Program-made: the position numbers and the translations under genes
Shown: in pieces, positions 36,162-48,031 of the stretch
How positions within the stretch are numbered: the stretch's first letter is position 1
Layout of the letters: each line of letters begins with the position of its first letter
Source of the DNA: Straminergon stramineum
Taxonomy: Eukaryota > Streptophyta > Bryopsida > Hypnales > Calliergonaceae
Reading direction: 5' to 3'
Assembly: GCA_963920665.1 (NCBI GenBank)
Contig: OY987271.1
Location: 18,169,350-18,233,349, forward strand
Length of the DNA: 64,000 bases
The notes under the pieces: model-generated
What the model was told of the DNA's origin: nothing
The model's input: the letters and a program-made list of their open reading frames with translations, nothing else
Database searches by the model: none

Positions 36162-36493
36162 CAAGACTAGTACAGCCGACGAAGATGAGGTCCCTTAATT
36201 AGAATACCCGGTTTGTAATAGATCAAGGATTGCATTCATTAGTGCAGATACCTTCAACATAGTCTCTAACATCATGTCCTTGAGTATGAGGATTGCAACA
36301 ATGTACAAAGTTCTTTCCTAGATTTAGGGTATACGATCCCATGAAGGAAGTCATCCTCGTATCCTACATAGGGTTCTATGTAGTATCTATCATTTCTATC
36401 ATTTATTTACAAAAACAAAATTTGTTATATAGACAATTGTCATGAGTGTGATTTGCTTTTGATTTCCTGAACTGCCTTCAAAATCTCTAGTCC

Positions 36494-36916
36494 TCAACTA
36501 TACCCTGTTTCCATCTTCTTATACTTATGCCAATAGTCCCGCCGCTGTGCCTCCAATGACTTCTGCTCCCATGCATCCCGAATTGGAGTCGAGTAGCAAC
36601 TGCGAGATACTCCATCGTGCGACCGCTTCATTTGCCCCCCTTCAGACAGTGCATGGTGTCGTTGAATCCAAGGTGCTATATTGGGGAGTGAATGGTGTGT
36701 CGCAGATGGAACCTCAGACTTCAACACTGCTGGAGCGACTTGACATCCCAAATCCTCATAAAGCTTCCTTTGAGGGACTTTGTCGGAGGGTTTCATTGAG
36801 GTAGGATGGCCCATAGGTCGCAATGGAGATGGGGAGCATGAGAGTGGTTGTCGTTTCCTCCCACTGGGAGGGCTGTCAACCACACCATCCTCGACGGGCT
36901 TCGGTGAGAAGTCCAT
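36494..36916 (-). CDS. hypothetical Pro/Ser-rich basic protein
   Basis: The open frame of 140 codons begins at Met (MDFSPKPVEDGVVDSPPSG). The frame stays open upstream to about 36975, where the sequence GGGTAG could be an acceptor adding YLILNTGNFLGSAATANS. The composition is Pro/Ser-rich, with clusters such as SGRKRQPL and SPSPLRPMG. The C-terminus is basic and aromatic (QRRDYWHKYKKMETG). No domain is recognised. It is on the same strand as the FCP1-like and ParB-motif genes and may be the last exon of a longer transcript. Confidence 0.35.
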   Translation of the reverse strand: MDFSPKPVEDGVVDSPPSGRKRQPLSCSPSPLRPMGHPTSMKPSDKVPQRKLYEDLGCQVAPAVLKSEVPSATHHSLPNIAPWIQRHHALSEGGQMKRSHDGVSRSCYSTPIRDAWEQKSLEAQRRDYWHKYKKMETGYS

Positions 36917-37245
36917 CGTGGAATTCGCAGTAGCTGCTGATCCCAGGAAGTTTCCAGTGTTGAGGATTAAGTACTACCCGTAGTCCCAGATGGAGTCCGC
37001 GGACGCTTCGCAAGAAAGTCCACTTCCTAGGACATGGGTAGTCGGAGTGCCAAGTATCTAACAAGAATTGAAATTAAAACAAGGGTCTATCCAAATGCAT
37101 AAATACAAAGAATACACCATGCCTGAGTTTGCTCGGACATGTATCAAAGGACTAATGTCAAACCAATGTAAATGCAGGAACACTCTTGCATACGTCAAAG
37201 CAAGAAACAATTTCATTCATAACTATGTTAACAAATATGTACAAT

Positions 37246-37266
37246 TCAGGTCGTGCCGAGCTTAAA
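37246..37266. repeat. isolated dyad site (left-most)
   Basis: CAATTCAGGTCGTGCCGAGC is one copy of the element's dyad, with a decayed right half. It lies just downstream of the FCP1-like stop codon. Confidence 0.6.
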
Positions 37267-37318
37267 CGAAAGTCTAATGAAATCATGCCAATCTGAATTG
37301 AGCTCTTGAGGAGCTCAA

Positions 37319-38478
37319 CTAATTTATACTAGAAGACGCACGAACTATGTCCATGAGCTTGTTGTATTCTTTTCGATTCCTTTCATCGCATAGCATTCGC
37401 CGCCCAATTCTTCCTGAACCGTTTTCCTTGAATGACTTCAACCCTTGATCGCGAGCGACATGTAGACGCTTAAACCAAGGAAGCAATACTTCAAGTAGAA
37501 AAGTATCCCTCGGACCATTTTCCCTATAACTCCAAGAGTCTGGTAGAATGACATTATCAGACTTGTTCATTATATGTTTTATTGGGCTGTTGTCCACAAC
37601 GACAGTATTGTCGGTACTAAAGTTTCCTCTTGAGCCCTTGAATAATATATCTAGATTTTTCAAGAACAAGTCTTTATCTGTCCCTGGCTCCTTTAAGGAA
37701 GACAACCTTCCGGCTCTATCTCTGGTCTTAACAGTTTGACAAGAGTCTTGCCCAAGAACAAGAAAGGGTCCCACTAAGCCTCGAAAAAGATATTCACAAA
37801 TCATCTCAGTGGTGGACTTTTTCATAGAACTCCACACCGATATCACTGCAATTTTTCCTATCTCCGAGAGGAAATCGGAGCAAGTGGGTCGCACCCACAC
37901 AGCCTTTGGTCCCACTAAAGCGGGTTCTATGGCTGAGTGTGATCCCGAGGAGTCTCTGAAGTGTTTACGCGACAACCCCTTGGACTTCCAATCTTCGCAG
38001 ACACATAGAATGCCATTTAGGTCCAGGATTACATTGATCTACTTCTCTACTACCCTGGACTTGAATGGCCGATTGATGCCCTCCAAAGTTCCTCCACGAC
38101 CAGATGGAGGACCGGATTCCTGCTATCAAACGGGCGAATGCGTACGTAGTTATAATGCTATACTGTCTCATCCCAGACGTACAATGAAATCACATAAAAA
38201 CTAGTGCTCACCAAGAAGCACAGCGGCAATACACACAAGGACCACTCGAAGTGTGAATAGACAAAAGACCGAAGCTTACCTGTTTTTTAGAGGATCCGCA
38301 AGGTACTGTGAAGGTATCCTGTATCGCTGCTTTCCGTTCTTGAACGATATCCACGTTCTGCACTTCAACTCTAGGGGCTGTGTTCCGATGGACTTCATCT
38401 TCAGTTACAGAGAGAGGATATGATAGAGGATGTGTTTGTACAGTGGGTGCACACGGTGATGCAGAGACAATTGGCAAA
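37319..38478 (-). CDS. FCP1/NIF-type HAD phosphatase-like protein, 2 or more exons
   Basis: Exon 38119-37319 encodes a recognisable FCP1-like domain in order: VILDLNGILC (HAD motif I position), VWVRPTCSDFL, VISVWSSM, FLVLGQDSCQTV, FLKNLDILF, NTVVVDNSPIKH, NVILPDSW and FLLEVLLPWFKRL. An upstream exon ending at 38280 (CAG|GTAAGC) joins in phase. Its start is not found; the frame is open from about 38490. Motif I reads DLNG, so the second aspartate of DxDx(T/V) is replaced by Asn. Several plant relatives share this, as I recall, which makes classical phosphatase activity doubtful. An in-frame TAG at 38041-38039 is bypassed if the acceptor is that TAG itself (exon from 38038), which is also in phase, so the gene may be intact. 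Confidence 0.62.
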
Positions 38479-39734
38479 CTCAGTGGCCCTGCGATTCACG
38501 ATTTACGAAATGATACTCTGTGTGAGTGCTATATATTACAGGCTCAGGAATTGAGTTTGAATATATACAATTAAAATTTAAACTCCGACACTCCATAGTT
38601 CATTGGTAAACATGTCTCTCCACTGCAAAAATCTTGAACCTATACTATATCTACATGTAACACCCTATGATACAAATCAGCTCGAGTCAAGCTAAAACAA
38701 ATGGCATCGAGTGATTATTGAGCCGAACCTGTTGGTGAACCTTCGCCGGGAACTGTATCCAGTTCGAGTACTACATTGGCTGGTTCCACGAGCAGGTTCG
38801 GCTCGGTGCCGGCATTCTTTGTATCTTTTGGTGTAACATCGGCCACCTCACGCACAGCAACCTCTGAATCGGTGGCTTCTGTCTTCTCTGACGGGAGAGA
38901 TGGACCTGCATTAGTGTCATTGGTAGGAGGAGGGTCAGATTCTTGGACGCTAGTGGGAAGCGGTGCAAGCAATGTTGTAGCCTCTTGCGGGACAGACATT
39001 GCGTTGTCGTTTGATCCAGTGGCCTGATTTTGAATCAGGCGTTGCTGCGAAGTAGAGGCAGGCTGTAGAGACGCTAACGGCATGGCTTCATTTTTGTTCA
39101 AATATTGTTGCCACATTTCCCGGTTCTGCTTCTGTTCCATAATCATGGTTTCCGTTAAGGAAGCAAACCTTCGATTCATCTCCTCCTGGAGCCTTCTACT
39201 CTCCGCCCTATCTGTCGCTTGGTCTTGACCCATACTCTCTTGTTGCCTCATCAGAGAAGCTAACGTCTCTACAACAGACTTCATGGGGTCCACCTTCCTC
39301 TTCTTCGTCGGGCGCGTATTCGAAGAAAGAGTCACTGGAGTAGCACACACTCCTCCTGAAGCGTGCAATCCTGAAGAGGTAGAAGACCGTGGTGGATCCT
39401 GGAAGGCGGATTGACCTGGCGTCAAAATGTCATTGAGACCTGCTTCATCATCCGAGCCCTCCTCCTCCTCGTCTTCTTCCTCTTCTTCATCAAAGATTGC
39501 GGCCTTCCTCTTCTCTGCCCGACTGCTCGGAGACCCTATTGTGGACCTAGTCCTCATCCTTGTTGAAGATGGTGTCGACTGTGACCCCATCACTGCCGGG
39601 AACTGTGTTGCATCAACAGGGTACCCAGTGTCCAGGAAATCGTCTTTGTCGAGCTTCAATGCTAGAGTAGCAATGTCGTTCCACAAGTCCGATTCGATGT
39701 CTGGAACTGCTGCGTATACATTTACAGAACTCAT

Positions 39735-39927
39735 CTGCAATGTGATCACATCAATGTCTAGTTTAGAATTACGTGGTTATTGCATTTCAGGTCGAACCGA
39801 CCTGAATAAGCATGAAGAATAATAAATGGTGACACTGTATAAGAGTTAATTGCTGGAGAAACTAAACAAATTATGTCCAATAGCGCAGATCACGTCGAAC
39901 CGATCTGAATTGCTTTCAGTCACTTAC
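39735..39927 (-). repeat. coding intron holding two dyad sites
   Basis: The intron between exons 2 and 3 of the ParB-motif gene contains dyads centred at about 39796 (TCAGGTCGAACCGACCTGA) and 39900 (decayed left half, GATCTGAATTGC right half). Together they occupy about a quarter of the intron. Confidence 0.7.
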
Positions 39928-41280
39928 TAATGCAGCACACGTCAATTTTCCACCAGCAAAGACAGAAAAGACATTGGTCCCTGGATTACAAAATTTCTTC
40001 ACAACCCATAGATAAAATTCCATTCTAAGCTCCATATTGTACATCCTGAAAGGGAGCTCATTGTATCTTCGTGGTTCTTTGTACATCGGTGTATCTGGAG
40101 CTATGAACTCCGAATATATTCTTGCTTGGTACACATTATCCAGGCTTTGAAGAAACATGAGCAGCACTTTCTTGAGCGCCTTAGCGTTGTTCGCTGGCAA
40201 ATCCATCAGACGTTCGTTCTTTGCCGGATAATAATCCGCACATTGCATGTTGAAAGTCTTAAGAACTTCATTCCTCTCGACATATGCAAGAACTTGTGCC
40301 TGGTCCTTCTCATCTGCACAAATAAATAACTAAGACTTCACTTCCTCCAAGAGAGGCTGCTTCATTTTCTCCATGGAAGTGAAGACTTCGTAGAAGAATG
40401 GCTTCTCTATTGTGGAATTTTCTTTCTGCAAAATGCCCAGGATAGTTCTGAAGTCTATGACCCCCAACTTCACCTCCTTGGCCGTGGTACTAGTCCATGC
40501 CATGCGCGGCCACAACGCATGCTTATTCTCCAAAATTCAGTAGGGTCGGAGATAAGCGACGGTAGATGGAGGTACAAAAAGATTGCGTTTCTCTAGGAAG
40601 ACTCTAAAAAACTCTGCTGCTAAAGGTGATATCTCTGCAGCCATTTTGTTTCTTGTCTTCACTTGCTTTGCTTGTGCAAAGAACGCTTCACCGGGCCTCT
40701 CTAACAACACGTTCATAGTTGCACTTGTAATACTACGGGTTCTCTTGAATTCCCTCCAGTTGGCAACTATAAGTTCATTGTTGGCATTGAACAGTCCAAG
40801 GTCTGGGTCAATTTGGTGAAGCTCTCTCTTCACCAGTTGCTTTCTCTTTCGTCGCTCCACCCACTCCTTAGTACTATAACAGCTATCGAGGACCAACGAT
40901 ATCGTTTTGATAGTCACCTTCGGATACTTGAGGGTGCGTTTAGGTCCCGACTGATTCAAAATATGCTTCGCCAACTTCCCCAAGTCATCATAGCTGAGAT
41001 TTCCCAATGGCTTGAAATAATCTCGACTTAGAGTGTAGCTCTCCTGCTTCCAGTTTTCTTTCTTGTTGAACTTCATGAGCGTGTCTAGATCGAAGAGCTC
41101 TCCATGCGTAGAGTTAGTGATGACTTCACTCCACAAATTATATACATGGGCAGGTGCGGTAATAATCTTCAGCTCGTTTATAAGTCTCATTTTATCTTCC
41201 GCCCCCTTCTTCTTTGATAGCATGTGATTCTTGTTCACATCTATCTTAGCAAAGCGTTGATGCACCGCTTTCTCAAACTC

Positions 41281-41439
41281 CTGCATATCATTATTCAAAC
41301 AGCGTGTCAGGCTTTGAATAAATGAAGACAATATTCAAAAAATCAATTGTTCAGATGTAATATGCTTCCTAGGCAATTGCGCATTGAAGATGGCACCACT
41401 ACTACTGCAGTTCAGGTCGACCCGATCTGAATTACTCAC
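41281..41439 (-). repeat. coding intron holding one dyad site
   Basis: A dyad centred near 41421 (GTTCAGGTCGACCCGATCTG) starts a few bases inside the 5' splice site GTGAGT of the first coding intron of the ParB-motif gene. Confidence 0.7.
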
Positions 41440-42887
41440 CCTAAATTTCGTTGTTTGCTTCAATGACTCTCTATTCCGTCGAGCCATTTGGACTGTTCCA
41501 ACAGCAACCGCGTCCTTTGGATTCTTTGGGCTACCCATGTTCACCCATACGGTTCTCGCTCCAAGAATGTTAGTTGCCCAGGACGGTTGTATTGCTTGGA
41601 AGTGGTTGACGCGATTGTAATAGGCGGAGATGGACCGCAACTTCTCAGCATCATTCGACCATACAATAAAACAGTTCCGCTTCTCGAACTCCTTTTGGGT
41701 GGTCTCGTCAATCCCACTATCATCCTCCATCATCATCATGTTGGCAGCAACACTATGCTGACCGTTGATGATGTAGAACAAGCCATGTTCAACATCCTCC
41801 CACTTTGTTGGCCTCTTCGTGGGACCAACTGGCATCACACAGAGGGTTTGTTTGGTGCTCTTATCTGGGATGTTGACAAGCCAGTTCATCATGGACTCCA
41901 CCAAATGGGTCTCTAAGACTCTAATGTTGAATTCAGCGGGTGCTTCAATCAACTGCTCTAGGGGAAGCACTTTCTTCTCATTCACCCCTAAAAAATAAGC
42001 GTCCATGCATGTTTCCCAAAACCTTTTATAGACGGCACTAACACTTTTGTAGTCCGGTCTGCGGTCCGACTGCGGCGCTTGGGGCACCATTGCCATCAGA
42101 TCTGCATAACTCAATTCTCCTAAACCCGACTGCTTGGATGCCTTCTCTGCGGGGTTTTTTTGCAGAGGTTGAGCCCAGTGGACTGCTTCGTGTCACAGAT
42201 GTTGGCATTGGAGGTAGCTTCATATTCCTCTTCCCCCAACCTTGAGATCCTTGCGTCTGTGTTCCCATGGATGATTGACCTTCACCCTGACTACCAAATT
42301 CAACAGAGACTGTTCGAGGAGCCATAAACGATTGTTGCATTGCGTGCTTCTCCTTGAGCACTTCGAATGAATTGAAAAGGTAGTGCAATTTAGTGCAAAG
42401 ACGCTTTCCTATCAATGGTGTACCGTCCGCATTACTATAATAGTTCTCATCTACCTTCTTCTCTAGGTTCTTGATCTCACTACTATAAGGCATAGGCTCC
42501 AGACTCCGAAGGAAAGCTACCATCGTGAAAGGGATCTTCTCCGAGTTAAATGTAAGAGTGAAGTGGTATTGCTTGTTGGCTGCCAATTCACTCTTTGTTG
42601 TCACGCAACATACTTTGATATGTGGGTAGGGGTCATTAATAACGTCCCTCACCTTCTCATCGTAAGAAAGGGGTATAAAGATTTCTGAGTTCTTGTATTT
42701 CATATTGAAGACCATATTGTCTGTATGGGGCACCATGGTCAAACTCCAGGCTTCGACTTGGTCGGGATCACTGAACTCCCAGTAATCTCCTTCGATCATC
42801 ATCTCATCATCGTCATACTCGTCCTCTAGTCTGGTAGTCATCAGACGAGTAAAATAGGCATTCAGATTTTGTATTTGGTCTTCCATT

Positions 42888-44387
42888 CTGCATGAACATA
42901 GGATCTGTGAGTTCATACAATACTTCAGAGAAGTCGTTCATATCAGAAATAGTGACCATGATCCCAATCCAATTCCTCCGGTTATTAGCAGTTCAGGTCG
43001 GTCCGACCTGAACGGTTGTTCATTACGATGGATATTTTAGTGTCATCGTTTCTATTTATCTAAATAGATCCTGTGAAGATTAGTTTGGCTTGAAATATTC
43101 GATTATGGGGATTGATGTTTGTTATCATTTATGTTTTCAGTCAAGATACTGATAGTGATAATTCTACTCTGTTATTGATATCTGGCATTGTAGTTCAGGT
43201 CACCCCGACCTGAATTGCATATTAATGTTTTGTTAGACGAATGCTTAGTTGTTTTTATTTGTTCATAGTTTATCCAGTTGATACTTATTTGATGAGTTTA
43301 TGAATTAGGCACAGTGATGGGGTTTTAGCCGTTAGTGATGTTATTTAACGTGATTCTTTGTGATTTTTTATTTTTTCAATTTTTTAACTGAACTGAATAG
43401 AAATAATGAAAGTAGTTGACTAAATGTAAATGAGCTGAATTTCTTTTACCTCTATGCAATTTAGGTTGGCACGACCTGAATTGCACTTCAGTTAATGGTG
43501 CCTTACTTGTGACATGACCCATCATTCTTCGAACTGCTCTACAATTCAGGTCGTCCCGACCTGAAATGCATGTCCGCAAATAGTGCTTTATGGTTGACAC
43601 GGCTAGGCTTTTGTGGACTTTCCTGCAATTCAGGTCATCCCGACCTGAATTGCATGCAGTTTAATGGTACTTTATAGGTGACACAGTGAGGCTTTCTTCA
43701 GACTTCTCTGCAATTCAGGTTGGGACGACCTGAATTGCACTTATGCTAATGGTTATTTAAAATTTGCGGTACCAGGATTTCTTTTACGTTTTGTACTGTT
43801 CAGGCCGCCCCAACCTGAATTGAATTCTTGTGTTGAATAATACTTTTCGTTATCATGTTCTGTGATACTTATTTGATACCTGTTTGATAGCCATTCGATA
43901 CCTGGTGATACCCGGTGATACCTTGAGTAAACCCTACGTGAGCAATAAGGTAACCTTGATGAACCCTTGCACAGACCCTAAGCAGACCCTAAGCGAACCC
44001 TAAGAGAACCCTGAGCTCCAAACTTGATTGAAAAAAAAATCAGAATCACAAGAAACCCTAAACTTGAAACCAGAATAAGCTAAACCCTAAACCATCAAAC
44101 CACAACTGATGAGAAGCGAACATGCTAACCAAGGAACTAAAACGAAAGAATGTGATTCAAAACTAAATTCACACAAAAACAAACCGTGAAATAAAAAACA
44201 CAAGAACAAGTGCCAAGCGCTACAACCGTAGACCACAATCTGAGGTCTTTTGCAGAACTAGAAAATTCAAACACGAGACAATTAACCACAATCCTAGAAT
44301 GAAACCACTGCAAATGAATTAGAAGGTGAAGTGCAACAAACACAAAAACTATGACAAAACACAGAAGGGAAGTGTAAGTGACATTAC
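42888..44387 (-). other. probable leader intron of the ParB-motif gene
   Basis: On the minus strand a donor, AGAAAG|GTAATG (last exon base 44388), and an acceptor, TTCATGCAG (ending one base before the ATG at 42886), would define a 1.5-kb intron in the 5' leader. The left dyad array lies entirely inside it. The model depends on splice-site fit only. Confidence 0.45.
42991..43824. repeat. left dyad array, ~85-bp periodicity
   Basis: Seven dyads are centred at about 43001, 43204, 43470, 43555, 43639, 43724 and 43810. The last five are spaced 84-86 bp apart. The best copies read GCAATTCAGGTCR, three to five central bases, then the complement; the centre varies (GTC, ATC, GGA). The inter-dyad sequence is a weakly conserved tandem repeat (TTAATGGT(A/G)C(C/T)TTA and GTGACA(T/C)). 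Left and right halves often carry matching substitutions. Confidence 0.9.
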
Positions 44388-44389
44388 CT

Positions 44390-44960
44390 TTCTAAGATAG
44401 AGCTCCACAATTGTGAGAAAATGAGAAGCGCTCCACCTTAGTGAAGCTCGTCAGTACACCCTAAACCCTGAACATGTTCTCCGTGGAATAAGCACTATGG
44501 GAGACAACCAATACTGATAAAATTTCAGAGAAAAACATAGAAATTTGTGCAGGGAAGAACCCTAAGCCCTAAACCAAAGTCGCAGCAAAGAGAAGACGAA
44601 ACTATTGAACAAACATGAGCAGCAAAATCGTAAGCACACGGTGAAAGAGAACCGTACCTGAAGCAAGCGTAAGCACGAAATGGAAAGACGACGGCGCACA
44701 CAACGAACGAGAAGAGGAGGCGTAGTGCACACAGTGAGAAAAGACGAGGTGAGCACATAGCGAACCAAAATACAAGGCGCGACGAAGAGAGGAATGGGAA
44801 GACGAGCACACAGCGAACCAGAACAGGCGCGACAAGGAGAGGAACGGGAAGACAAAGCGGAAAACAACTGAAACCCTAAACCTAAGTGAACCGCACATGT
44901 GGTGAATCCTGACCCGCTAGCCGTGCGGACACGTGGCGGGGCGTCATTGCTTGGCTGAGG
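44390..44960 (-). promoter_or_regulatory. probable promoter and 5' leader of the ParB-motif gene
   Basis: This is a GC-richer island in which all three minus-strand frames stay open without any domain, as expected for a CT-rich plant leader. It contains several telo-box-like AAACCCTAA motifs (44460s, 44560s, 44872-44880) and repeats of GGTTCGCTGTGTGCTC. It lies directly upstream of the proposed leader intron. Confidence 0.4.
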
Positions 44961-44984
44961 CCAACATGAACTCAATAAAAATGT

Positions 44985-45573
44985 TTATAACCTCTAAAAG
45001 TCCACATTCATCTCCAAAATTAATGATTTCAGAAAAACCTTTATAAAGTGATATTTGGAAGAGTATTTTGGAATTTATAGACAAATAAAAGTCGTAGACT
45101 GTGAGTTGTAGACTCCATCCATACAGTTAGATTCACCAATGCTATTACCAATATCTTTTTTATACATTTTGAAAGCAAATTTCCTAAATTCCTTCTAAAT
45201 GCAATTTCAAGAAAAATACGATCATTTTCGGGGTAAAATTTGTTGGAATGGATTTGGAATGAGGTTATTTTCACATGGTGACTTATTGAAATTTGTGTGT
45301 TCTTAAGCTCTATGACAGTTTTGGCAATTTTAGTTTAGAACTACAATCAATGCTAATTTGGCTTGGTTAACCACTTAACATACTCCGACATTTATAATTT
45401 TAGAAAAAAATGTACTCTAGTAACACCAAATTCAACCCGTAGATAGGACAACAACTTCATAATGTATTTCTACAAAACTAGGATAACTTTCATCCAAGCA
45501 ATAAGCAGGATGAAACTTGAGTTTTCATTTGTCTATTGTCCAGAAAATGGTCATTGGAGCACTTATGGGTTAA
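44985..45573. mobile_element. TTAA-bounded element, copy 3
   Basis: The right end is ACTTATGGG followed by TTAA. The left end (TTTATAACCTCTAAAAG) is a decayed version of TTAACCCCTAAAAG. The interior aligns with 9028-9570, and in inverted orientation with the start of the element at 46008. Confidence 0.55.
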
Positions 45574-46007
45574 ACTTTTGAGTGCAACATCCTAGCTCCC
45601 CCTCTTTGTCTTAAGGAATTCTCAATAATTTCAAAGATTTTTTGTCAATTCAGAAGCTAATATCTTGCAATTTTCATAATGGAAATTTTTGATGTTTTAT
45701 CCTAAACTTCTAAAACTAATTGACTATAAGATCCTACCATTATTTGTTTTCAATAAGTGTTTCTTTCCCTAAAAGGGCACTTTTATAGAGTTTCGGGGGA
45801 AAGCATAGTTAAGGAACTTTAGAAGTTAAGAACCCACTGAGAACACTTACAATTCAGAAGTCACCATGAACCCTAGTCATGATTGATTATCATTTCCTAA
45901 TCCACTTCATTTTTTTAATGCTATAATAGAGTAAGACTTAAAGAAACTTGTGAAGAATTAGTAAATTGTAAACATCAAATTAGTCAAGTATGCGCATCAT
46001 TACCCAT

Positions 46008-46690
46008 TTAACCCCTAAATGCTCCAATCTCCATTTTATAGATGATGAATACATGGAAATTCAAGTTTCATCATCCATATTGCTTGGATGAAAGTTACCC
46101 TAAACTGTGGCTATATTTTATTAAGTTGTTCTCCTATCTAAGGGTTCGATTTGTAATTTATAGAGTACATATATTTTTCTAAAATTACAAACGTGCAAGG
46201 ATGTCAAGTGGTTGACCAAGCCAAAATTGCATTGACTCTAGTTCAAAATTGGATTTGCCAAAATGAAGTCACAAATTTGGTAAACACAAAAATTTCAAAA
46301 GATTACCATGTGAATAGTACCTCATTTCAAATCCACTCCAAGATTTAATTAAAATTAAATTCTTAACACTTTTATATTATGAATCATTCTCTATTTTTTT
46401 CCTATATGTTGTAATGCAAAATGATTTGAAATTTTTCAAGCATGTAGTCAACTTGCATTGAAGAATGAATCCAAAGAAGCACCACCATTTTCAACATTTT
46501 TTCGTACAAATGCAAGCTTCTAAAGTGTAGTTGTTTGATCATTCATAGGGCCAAAAAAAAGATTTCTATGAATTTGAAAGCTTATATCTTGCAATCCATG
46601 TGGTGAAACTTTCTAAAATGTTTTCCAAATATTTTCAAACTAGCTTACTTCAAGATCCTACAGTTACCTATGTCCTAAAACGATCATTTT
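46008..46690. mobile_element. TTAA-bounded element, copy 4 (right end unclear)
   Basis: It starts TTAACCCCTAAATGCTCC. The first 330 bp are the inverted counterpart of 45240-45573. The remainder (CCTATATGTTGTAATGC, CAAGCATGTAGTCAAC) matches the interior of 12536-13454. Two related elements may be nested. Confidence 0.5.
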
Positions 46691-47997
46691 TTTCTAAGAA
46701 TTGCACTTATGCTAATGGTGATTTATTATTATTTGTTGGCATTGTAAACTATACAAGTGGGATAGAAGTTTGAATTTGCAAGTACTTTTGCCATTCACTA
46801 CAAACTAAATTGAGGAAGGTCATAAAATTGGTAAGAATCCATACTAGAAAGAATACACAAAGGAGCAATAATTATTTATAAAAGCTTGTATAAATTCATA
46901 AAACACTTTACTTCTGCTATAATTTCTAAGAATTGGAGTAAACATTTTTTTTAACATGTAGGGGGCGTTGGCAATAAAACGGCTTGTAAAACAACTTTTG
47001 TAAAAATTACATCAAATGAAAATGGCAAGAAAGGTAGGTGAAGACCAAAGTCAACTAAACAAATGATCAAATGTTTTAAAATGTTGGGTTCTATATGTCT
47101 TAGACAATATTCACCATATATATGAAGAATTTCAACACTATTATGTGCTCTTCAAAAACTCATCTGAGAAGTGCCCTCCAATTATAACCGTAACATTCAT
47201 TAATAGTATTCTATTTATAATAAAAAAATCTTCAATGTTTACCAAAAAGATTAAAAAGTAAGGTACCTTGCTCCAAGATACATGCATTTCCTAAACTATT
47301 ATAATTAGGGTTTTAATGTTATTATTGCCTTCATTATAATTACATTTATGGATTCCTTCAAAATACTACTATAAGAACTTTCTACATGAAAACTAGATAA
47401 TCGCCTTAACATTGGACTATAATGCATTATAGGTAATTACTATGAGAACCATATAATATGAGAGGGTCCTACCAATTTTTCATCGGTAATGCATTGAAAA
47501 AAAAGGAAAAACACTAGTTTAGTATAGTCATGAACATTGAATACAAAAAATGCTATAAAATAACCAGGACTTCTATTTCTTTAATTTGCCATTGATTCAT
47601 TTTAGGGTAGGTTCTATATTCTTTCCCTCATAAATTTTATTCATAAAATAACATGAACTAGGTCATTTTAGAACTAAATGACAACACGAATTCAACCCCA
47701 AAAAATTCCCAACATTTCTAATTCAATATATCCTTCAAATCATAATTATTGACAACAAGTTCGATCATTTTAATACCAAACTTCTGGCAAGAATAAAAGG
47801 ATAACTAAACATAAAATGCCACAAGACAAAATCCATTTACAACTTTTAAATATTTTGGGCATATAGAATACATATAAGCTTCTAAACTATTGAAAATCAA
47901 ATTGTATACTAACATTGTCAATCATATAAGAAACAAAATAGTTTTATGGTAAATAATCCTTGTTCGGTTTCATCATCTAATTTTCTCCAAAGAAAAG
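46691..47997. other. AT-rich spacer with a dyad-array fragment
   Basis: At about 46699-46725 AATTGCACTTATGCTAATGG repeats the sequence that follows the sixth left-array dyad (43733-43753). The rest is AT-rich, and no gene was seen. Confidence 0.45.
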
Positions 47998-48031
47998 CCC
48001 TAAACCCTAAACCCTAAACATACCCTAAACC
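47998..48031. repeat. short interstitial telomere-like repeat
   Basis: Three consecutive CCCTAAA units are followed after a short break by one more, the plant telomere motif. Confidence 0.8.

Larger units (their letters stand above)
38715..42886 (-). pseudogene. ~1,270-codon nuclear protein with ParB-like NGQHS motif; three lesions
   Basis: Exons 42886-41440, 41280-39928 and 39734-38715 fit together in phase 0 at good splice sites (AGG|GTGAGT, ATGCAG, TTA|GTAAGT, TTGCAG). Lesions are a 1-nt excess in a run of seven A (42155-42161 on the plus strand), TGA at 40539-40537 and TAG at 40332-40330, with sensible protein on both sides of each. A short intron ending TTGTGCAG might remove the last. 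At about residue 374 FYIINGQHSVAAN resembles the GQHR/S core of ParB/Srx-fold proteins. The C-terminal 340 residues have an acidic run (DEEEEEDEEEEGSDDE), KKRKV (nuclear import-like) and a Gln-rich predicted coiled coil (QEEMNRRFASL, MEQKQNREMWQQY). Function is unknown; partitioning or a transposase accessory role is only a guess. Confidence 0.6.

Noticed and set aside
42155..42161. Programmed -1 frameshift at an A-run (slippery heptamer)
   Set aside because: The frame needed downstream is +1, not -1, relative to the upstream frame, so the classical slippery mechanism does not fit.
43900..44120. Telomere array (repeated AACCCTAA-like words)
   Set aside because: The words are scattered and irregular, more like telo-box motifs of plant promoters than a telomeric tract.
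44525..44975. Three overlapping minus-strand ORFs of 94-137 codons
   Set aside because: All three frames are open together, with low-complexity Cys/Ser/Leu/Arg-rich translation. This fits a CT-rich leader better than coding DNA.
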